A DNA stretch of 64,000 nt from Bacillus sp. FJAT-45037. Its GTDB lineage: Bacteria > Bacillota > Bacilli > Bacillales > Bacillaceae_D. Each line of letters opens with the position of its first letter. Position 1 is the stretch's first letter. Location: NCBI RefSeq assembly GCF_002797325.1, contig NZ_KZ454938.1, positions 756,267 to 820,266 on the forward strand. Direction: 5' to 3'. Made by a program: the position numbers and the translations under genes. Shown here piece by piece: positions 59,112 through 64,000 of this stretch. A model generated the notes under the pieces. The model was not told the origin of the DNA. It saw only the letters and a program-made list of their open reading frames with translations, and did no database searches.

Positions 59112-59537
59112 ATGGAGATAGTAAAACAAAGGATTTTACAAGCGTTGACTTTAACAGACGATTTTTATAATCATATAGAGGATGGTTGTTTAAGTTTAAG
59201 AATTACTGACGTCCCTTCAAATACAATTGGAGAACAAGCATATTGTATTATCGGTGCGAGAGAAAGTTACTTAAAGGCTTTCAGAGTTGGTCAATGGAAT
59301 GGCTTTGTTTGTAGTTTAACTGATAGTAATAATAAACCGTTAATAACAAGCAAATTGAAAGAAACACAAACAAACATAGAGAAATATTTCCAAGATATCA
59401 GCATAGGTGAAATGAATGCTAATATACTAATTGACTTACTAGAACATGAGGTTCAGCATCACGGACAATTAATTCGCTTTGCTTATGCAAATAAAATTGA
59501 GTTTCCAAAAAGCTGGAATGTACGTTATACTGTTTAG
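59112..59537 (+). CDS. DinB-superfamily protein
   Basis: A 141-residue helical-bundle protein. TIGEQAYCIIGARESYLKAF and LLEHEVQHHGQLIRFAYANK resemble the second and last helices of DinB-like proteins, with the metal-type His residues in HEVQHHGQL. The first His of the triad is less clear. GGTGGAGG precedes the ATG by 8 bases. The reaction is unknown. It is the second DinB-type gene in the window (18563). Confidence 0.7.
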   Translation: MEIVKQRILQALTLTDDFYNHIEDGCLSLRITDVPSNTIGEQAYCIIGARESYLKAFRVGQWNGFVCSLTDSNNKPLITSKLKETQTNIEKYFQDISIGEMNANILIDLLEHEVQHHGQLIRFAYANKIEFPKSWNVRYTV

Positions 59538-59670
59538 TTTTTTCTTCAACTCACGGGCAGAAATTTTGAACAGGAATAATGCTATAAGTATTAAGGTTGT
59601 GAATATAATATTTTGATGCAGAACCATCATAAAAATAAAGGTTACTTTGAATAAGAGGGGGATATTATCG

Positions 59671-60693
59671 TTGTCAAGAACAATTGAGTCATCATTTGTT
59701 GCTGAATTAGTGTCGACTGCGGTGTCAAAGAAAAACATTTATGGTGCTGTATTATGTGTGGAAAATGTGGACAGTTCTTTATCGCTCTTATACGGGGCTG
59801 GAAATCTAACTGTAAATAAACCATATTTTATCGCAAGCGTAACAAAATTATACGTCACGGCTGTTCTACTAAAATTAAAATCAAAAAATTGTCTGAATCT
59901 CCAAGATAAAATCTCAGAGTATTTGTCTGAGGAAATACTACATGAACTCCACATATATAAAGGTATAGAATACTCCAAAGATATAACAATCAAACACTTA
60001 ATGTCCAATACATCAGGAATTCCTGATTATTTTTCTGCTAATCTAGTTAGGGAATTAACTGCAGGAAAAGATCAGAGTTGGGGATTTGAAAGAACAATAG
60101 AGAGTGCAAAACAAAAGAAACCGACATTTGTTCCTGGTAAAAAGGCTCAATACTCTGATACAAATTATCAGCTTTTAGGTAAGATTATTGAAGAAATTAC
60201 CAACAAAGACATCCATACGGTCTTCAAAGAATTTATATTTGATGAACTAAATTTAAAGGATACGTATTTATTTGAAGATGTGAATGAGAATCAGCCTGCC
60301 CCTATCTATTACAAAGATAAGGAAATCTATCTACCCAAATATATGTCATCTATCGGACCAGAAGGAGGCATTGTATCAACTGCGAAGGAATCTATGATAT
60401 TTTTAAAAGCATTTTTCGATGGACATTTCTTTCCGAAAGAATATTTCGATGAGCTTAAAGATTGGAAACTTCTTTTTGGTCCAGGATTATTTTTTTATGG
60501 AGTTGGGATTGCAAATCAACCTATATTTGTTAAAGAGTTAAAAAATGGATTGATCGGACACTGGGGACAGACAGGGGCTTTTTCATTTTACCATCCAAAG
60601 ACTGAACTCTTCTTTACAGGAACGACCAACCAATTTTACGGGCAAACTGTTGCAGCACGTATGATGGTGAAAATAATCAAAAGTATAAAATAA
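59671..60693 (+). CDS. Serine hydrolase, class C beta-lactamase/PBP family
   Basis: A roughly 340-residue enzyme without a clear signal peptide. The active-site motifs are IASVTKLY (SxxK), QYSDTNYQL (YxN) and HWGQTGAF (HxG). This family includes esterases, D-aminopeptidases and beta-lactamase-like hydrolases of unknown substrate. TTG at 59671 is preferred, with AGAGGGGGA about 8 bases upstream; a TTG at 59647 opens the same frame. It is shorter than the membrane-tethered relative at 30403 and appears cytoplasmic. Confidence 0.83.
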   Translation: MSRTIESSFVAELVSTAVSKKNIYGAVLCVENVDSSLSLLYGAGNLTVNKPYFIASVTKLYVTAVLLKLKSKNCLNLQDKISEYLSEEILHELHIYKGIEYSKDITIKHLMSNTSGIPDYFSANLVRELTAGKDQSWGFERTIESAKQKKPTFVPGKKAQYSDTNYQLLGKIIEEITNKDIHTVFKEFIFDELNLKDTYLFEDVNENQPAPIYYKDKEIYLPKYMSSIGPEGGIVSTAKESMIFLKAFFDGHFFPKEYFDELKDWKLLFGPGLFFYGVGIANQPIFVKELKNGLIGHWGQTGAFSFYHPKTELFFTGTTNQFYGQTVAARMMVKIIKSIK

Positions 60694-60952
60694 CGGTATA
60701 AGTCTAATTTCGCTTAATCAGTCGAAATTTTGATATAGGTTGTGAAATCTGATACTTAAAGGAATGGGTAAATGATTATGAAATAATAAGGCATACTTGG
60801 AATGCTCTTTCAGGTATATTTGTTCTGTTAATATAAATTTGGATGAGTGGTCCAGGCATAGCAGAAACTAATACAGCAACTTATATATGGTATTATATTA
60901 AACTAACGAAACAAGTTACTAAAAAAGTTACATAAAATGAGGAGAGGCTTCA

Positions 60953-61555
60953 ATGAAGATAGATACTGATACATTTCCCGTACTTGAGACTCGAAGATTA
61001 ATATTAAGAAAAGTTAAAAAAGAGGATGCAAAAGACATTTTGAATTATCTGTCTGATAAAGAAGTAATGAAGTATTACGGATTAGAACCTTTCAATTCCA
61101 TAAACGATGCTTTGGATGAGATTTCCTGGTATCAATCAATACAAAACAATAAAACGGGTATTAGATGGGGAATTACGTTAAAAGAGCAAGGAGTTATGAT
61201 TGGCAGTTGTGGGTTTCATAACATTGTATCTAAGCATTCCCGTGCTGAAATTGGCTTTGAATTGAGTAAAGAGCAGTGGGGGAATGGTATAGCAGTTGAG
61301 GCTGTTGAAACAATCATAAGTCACGGATTTGAACATTTGAATTTGCAACGGATAGAAGCTCTAATCGAGCCACCTAATCTATCTTCACAAAAATTAGTAG
61401 AAAAGATAGGTTTTATCAGAGAAGGATTATTGAGGAGTTATGAGTTTACATGTGGGGAATATGATGATTTATATATGTATTCTTTGTTGAAGCAAGAATT
61501 TGATAAAAATAGTGTCTCTTCACCATTTTCTCTGATACACGAAAAAGTAAATTAA
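60953..61555 (+). CDS. GNAT N-acetyltransferase, RimJ/RimL type
   Basis: A 200-residue acetyltransferase of the GNAT fold. LETRRLILRKVKKEDAKDIL is the conserved start of RimJ/RimL-like enzymes, ELSKEQWGNGIAVEAVETII holds the acetyl-CoA-binding loop (Q/W-G-x-G-x-A), and NLSSQKLVEKIGFIREGLLR is the C-terminal motif. It transfers acetyl groups to an amine, often the N-terminus of a protein or a small molecule; the target is unknown. GAGGAGAGG precedes the ATG. Confidence 0.9.
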   Translation: MKIDTDTFPVLETRRLILRKVKKEDAKDILNYLSDKEVMKYYGLEPFNSINDALDEISWYQSIQNNKTGIRWGITLKEQGVMIGSCGFHNIVSKHSRAEIGFELSKEQWGNGIAVEAVETIISHGFEHLNLQRIEALIEPPNLSSQKLVEKIGFIREGLLRSYEFTCGEYDDLYMYSLLKQEFDKNSVSSPFSLIHEKVN

Positions 61556-61689
61556 ATGTTAGATTGTAAAGGTTTTAACATAAAGTAATTGGTGCATTAT
61601 TAAAATATGGATAGTTGTTATGGAAGCTGTTCCTAATGAGTTAAAGGCCCTGGTAGTACAAGAAAGACATAAGGTTTTGGGAGGCATTC

Positions 61690-62253
61690 ATGAAATTTAA
61701 ATTATTATTCATCTTCTTATTCCTTATATTATTAACCGCATGTTCTGGATCAAGTTATGAAAATGAAGATGTTATTGCTGTGTTAAAAGGCAAAGAGATT
61801 AAAGGGAAAGATGTATTAGCTTTATACCCATTAAATGATGAGCATATAGATATCTATTTAAAAGAAGAAATAATTGTTAATGAAGCCAAAGCGATGGGAA
61901 TCCAAGTATCGGGAGATGAAATTGAAAGTAACAAAAATAGTTTATATCCAGGACTCGAGACATCAGAAATTCTTCAACATTTACCAGAGAGCGAGAGACA
62001 ATTTTATGAAAAACAAGCTACTGCACTGGAAATTACACTAGAGGAATATTATGAAATTTGGCGTGATACACACTATTCAAGAGATGCTTATATCCAAGCA
62101 TACATAAATGAAAGGTTTTATAATCCAGCAGTATCCGAAGGGCTAGATTTAATGGTTCTAGAAAATGTTAACAAATTAAATGAGGAAATTGACACACACC
62201 TAGAAGAACTAATTGACTTGTATAAAAAGAATGGTGATTTAATTGTAAGCTAG
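61690..62253 (+). CDS. Lipoprotein with SurA/PrsA-like N-domain, hypothetical
   Basis: A 187-residue lipoprotein with signal peptide KFKLLFIFLFLILLTAC and lipobox LTAC. The mature part begins with DVIAVLKGKEIKGKDVLALY and then LKEEIIVNEAKAMGIQVSGD, which resembles the SurA N-terminal chaperone-type domain of PrsA-like foldases, but no PPIase domain follows. It may be a chaperone-only relative. TTTTGGGAGG precedes the ATG. Confidence 0.7.
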   Translation: MKFKLLFIFLFLILLTACSGSSYENEDVIAVLKGKEIKGKDVLALYPLNDEHIDIYLKEEIIVNEAKAMGIQVSGDEIESNKNSLYPGLETSEILQHLPESERQFYEKQATALEITLEEYYEIWRDTHYSRDAYIQAYINERFYNPAVSEGLDLMVLENVNKLNEEIDTHLEELIDLYKKNGDLIVS

Positions 62254-62283
62254 TATTTATTGAAGCAACGGGTACGAGGATTC

Positions 62284-62319
62284 AAGAGAGCAACACATTC
62301 CCTAGGTGCTGCTCTTTTT
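62284..62319 (+). terminator. Terminator after the lipoprotein gene
   Basis: AGAGAGCAACAC and GTGCTGCTCT form an imperfect stem followed by TTTT. Confidence 0.7.
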
Positions 62320-62469
62320 AACGTTATTGAAATTTGAATGATGTATCTCATTTGAGCAATGCACATTAAATGTAGTGAGCGTACCGTAACGAAAATGACA
62401 GAATTTTTATCTGCACAACAGTGTATGTATCTTTTAAACAAATTAATAGGATTTCCCTCTTTAAAATTG

Positions 62470-62703
62470 TCAAATACAAAAGTAAGTCAAGTTGATAAAA
62501 GCTAAAGCTTCCTCATTTGCCTCATAATATACCCTTCCGTTTCCTTCTCCTACAAAATCAATCAATTTATGATAGAGAGCACCATTCTTAATCCTTTTTG
62601 CGATAACAAATAAGCAGATCTCATACCGGTGACACCAGCCCTAATTATTGCTACATCTGCTTCGATGTCTTCTTGTGGCTTCGGAAAAGAGTGATTGTCT
62701 TCA
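62470..62703 (-). pseudogene. FAD-dependent oxidoreductase remnant (YhfW-like)
   Basis: On the - strand one frame reads EDNHSFPKPQEDIEADVAII, then RAGVTGMRSAYLLSQKGLRM, which is the FAD-binding start of YhfW-type oxidoreductases with the GxGxxG motif decayed (RAGVTG). A shifted frame then gives GALYHKLIDFVGEGNGRVYY and EANEEALAFINLTY, which matches a region normally about 70 residues further on. An internal deletion, a frameshift and a lost 3' part mark it as a relic. The other parts of 62320-62977 show nothing clear. Confidence 0.65.
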
Positions 62704-62977
62704 TGAGCGCGTCATAGGGAACCAGGGTAATTAAGGTATAGGATGTTGAATCATTGATGTACCCTCAGTGTTCTAATGTTTAAGCAATGTTTAATGCGAC
62801 TTGAGAGGGTTTTTGCTGAACTATTGCATAAACGATGTAGTGGTTGGGTATAAACAATGAAACAGATGGGTAGAAATAGTAGTGTTTGAATATATTAACA
62901 ATATTTAAAACCGTGATAGAGAGAGGTAGCTTTAAAGTTTTTTCATATGGTAACTGAAGGAAAGGAGAGATTGATTT

Positions 62978-63466
62978 ATGAAGAAAGTTCCGAATAAACA
63001 ACAACACCTCTATTCTCGGAGGAATTTTTTATCAGGTTTTTTGTTTGGAGTTGGTATGGTCGCTTTTATTGACGAGGTCGTCTTCCATCAATTACTCAAT
63101 TGGCATCATTTTTATGATCGATCTACTACTGAGGTTGGGCTCATATCCGACGGGCTCTTTCATGCTTTTAGTTGGTTTGCCACTGTAGCTGCGCTGTTTA
63201 TGTTGGCCGATTTAAGAAGTCGTCATGCATGGTGGGGGAAACGATGGGTGGGTAGTATGCTCCTTGGCGTAGGGGTATTTAACTTATATGATGGAATTAT
63301 CAATCACAAAGTATTGCAGGTTCACCAGATTCGCTATGGTGTTAACCTTCTTCCCTATGACTTAACATGGAATATTCTTGCTAGTGTCATCGCAATCATT
63401 GGAGGCACTATCGTTTATCAAACTCATAAGAAGATGAAGAAAATCGGTGGTGACGTAAGATTATGA
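62978..63466 (+). CDS. DUF2243 membrane protein
   Basis: A 162-residue protein with four membrane helices and conserved His/Asp residues: FGVGMVAFIDEVVFHQLLNW, HHFYD, SDGLFHAFSWF and VFNLYDGIINHKVLQVHQIR, which is the DUF2243 signature. The His-rich pattern suggests metal or heme contact. GGAAAGGAGAG precedes the ATG. It overlaps ctaG by four bases (ATGA), and the two are commonly paired, which suggests a role in cytochrome oxidase assembly (inference). Confidence 0.87.
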   Translation: MKKVPNKQQHLYSRRNFLSGFLFGVGMVAFIDEVVFHQLLNWHHFYDRSTTEVGLISDGLFHAFSWFATVAALFMLADLRSRHAWWGKRWVGSMLLGVGVFNLYDGIINHKVLQVHQIRYGVNLLPYDLTWNILASVIAIIGGTIVYQTHKKMKKIGGDVRL

Positions 63467-64000
63467 ATCACGATCATGGTTCGACACACTCGGGGCATTC
63501 CATCGATTTTCTTACGCAACTCCTGTTAAGCGCACCTTTTGTAATTGGAATTATCCTCTACTTAGTAGCAATAGTCCTATCAAAGCGCAGAGATAGGCCT
63601 TGGGCTTGGTATCGCACGGCTTTATGGGTTGCGGGGAGTTTATTATGCTTCATCACCTTAGTAAACCCGATGATCACAGCTGCCCATGAGAACTTTACGG
63701 TACATATGTTTGGTCACTTGCTTCTTGGTATGCTGGGACCATTATTGATGGTTCTGGGGGCTCCATTAACGTTGCTTTTACGAGCTCTTTCTACTGGAAA
63801 AGCCCGTAAGGTAACTGTCTTTTTAAAAAGACCATTGTTTCATTTTTTGTCGAACCCTGTAGTTCCAGCAGTTTTAAATATAGGAGGTCTCTGGGTTCTC
63901 TATACGACTGACCTTTACATTATGATGGAAACAATGATGTGGGTACACATACTCGTTCATTTACATGTCTTTCTAGCTGGCTACTTTTTTGCAGCCACGT
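63463..64000 (+). CDS. ctaG: Cytochrome c oxidase assembly factor CtaG (caa3 type), 5' part
   Basis: The first 179 codons of a CtaG-like membrane protein, cut by the right window edge. A His-rich N-terminus (NHDHGSTHSGHS) precedes about five visible helices with MITAAHENFTVHMFGHLLLG and LGPLLMVLGAPLTLLLRALS, then HILVHLHVFLAGYFF, the conserved His-containing helices of the caa3_CtaG family. It is needed for correct assembly of copper-containing cytochrome oxidase in Bacillus. The start overlaps the stop of the DUF2243 gene. Confidence 0.92.
   Translation, partial: MNHDHGSTHSGHSIDFLTQLLLSAPFVIGIILYLVAIVLSKRRDRPWAWYRTALWVAGSLLCFITLVNPMITAAHENFTVHMFGHLLLGMLGPLLMVLGAPLTLLLRALSTGKARKVTVFLKRPLFHFLSNPVVPAVLNIGGLWVLYTTDLYIMMETMMWVHILVHLHVFLAGYFFAAT

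Noticed and set aside
1-64000. CRISPR arrays, rRNA and tRNA genes
   Set aside because: No regularly spaced repeats with unique spacers, no rRNA stretches and no tRNA cloverleaf were found by eye. The tandem repeats at 18313 have only two units.

Overview
The window comes from a low-GC, endospore-forming Gram-positive bacterium of the Bacillaceae. This is inferred from the strong AGGAGG-type ribosome binding sites, sigma-A promoters, a gerA-type germination operon, a collagen-like spore-surface protein, a sigY-type ABC pair and a linearmycin-resistance-type operon. The general flavour resembles haloalkaliphilic Bacillus relatives, but the sequence does not fix the species. Nearly all genes lie on the + strand; the exceptions are an alkD gene, an iron-siderophore operon with an XRE regulator pair, an orphan zinc-ribbon membrane protein and the collagen-like gene.

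Region 1 (1-11442) is a reactive-sulfur (persulfide) island. After the tail of deoC and a TspO-like membrane protein come a thioredoxin-like protein, two CsoR-family regulators of the CstR type (Cys31/Cys60, no metal-binding His), a CstB-like persulfide dioxygenase-rhodanese, a TusA-rhodanese fusion, a rhodanese-persulfide dioxygenase, a TusA, a SulP transporter with a beta-carbonic anhydrase, a DsrE-like protein and a membrane-anchored rhodanese. Palindromes of the ATACC-N6-GGTAT kind overlap the promoters of the later genes, so the cluster reads as one persulfide-induced regulon that takes up, relays and oxidises sulfane sulfur.

Region 2 (11484-21162) holds an extended SDR enzyme, a run of small membrane proteins of unknown function (one apparently started at ATT or ATC), a DinB-fold protein and a YxlE/YxlF/YxlG-like ABC set. 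Region 3 (21636-34325) holds gerA/gerB/gerC, an atypical MurE-like ligase, an IS200 remnant, a large membrane-bound serine hydrolase, a ferritin-like/cupin fusion and a metallo-beta-lactamase-fold hydrolase. Region 4 (34506-42479) has alkD, the four-gene Fur-type siderophore uptake operon, an XRE regulator with its own operator, two replication-type DNA-binding proteins, and a MazE-like antitoxin next to a broken Doc toxin.

Region 5 (42805-53548) has a histidine kinase/response regulator/ABC operon (LnrJKLMN-like), a Fic protein, and a DrrAB-like ABC pair whose 3' end reappears about 1.5 kb downstream, bracketing a small insert. Region 6 (53624-64000) has an ECF sigma module with an ECF-type promoter and two zinc-finger anti-sigma-like proteins, the collagen-like spore protein, small envelope proteins, another serine hydrolase, a GNAT acetyltransferase, a lipoprotein, and DUF2243 with the start of ctaG. 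Decayed genes (glycosyltransferase, FAD oxidoreductase, Doc, TnpA) are scattered through the accessory part.

Two families of non-coding dispersed repeats stand out. One is a roughly 65-bp element with inverted GGATCT..GGTGYCTG ends and around ten full or partial copies. The other is a larger element bounded by AAGAGGYTGGGACA inverted ends. Neither is explained by the genes. All family assignments were made by reading motifs without database searches.
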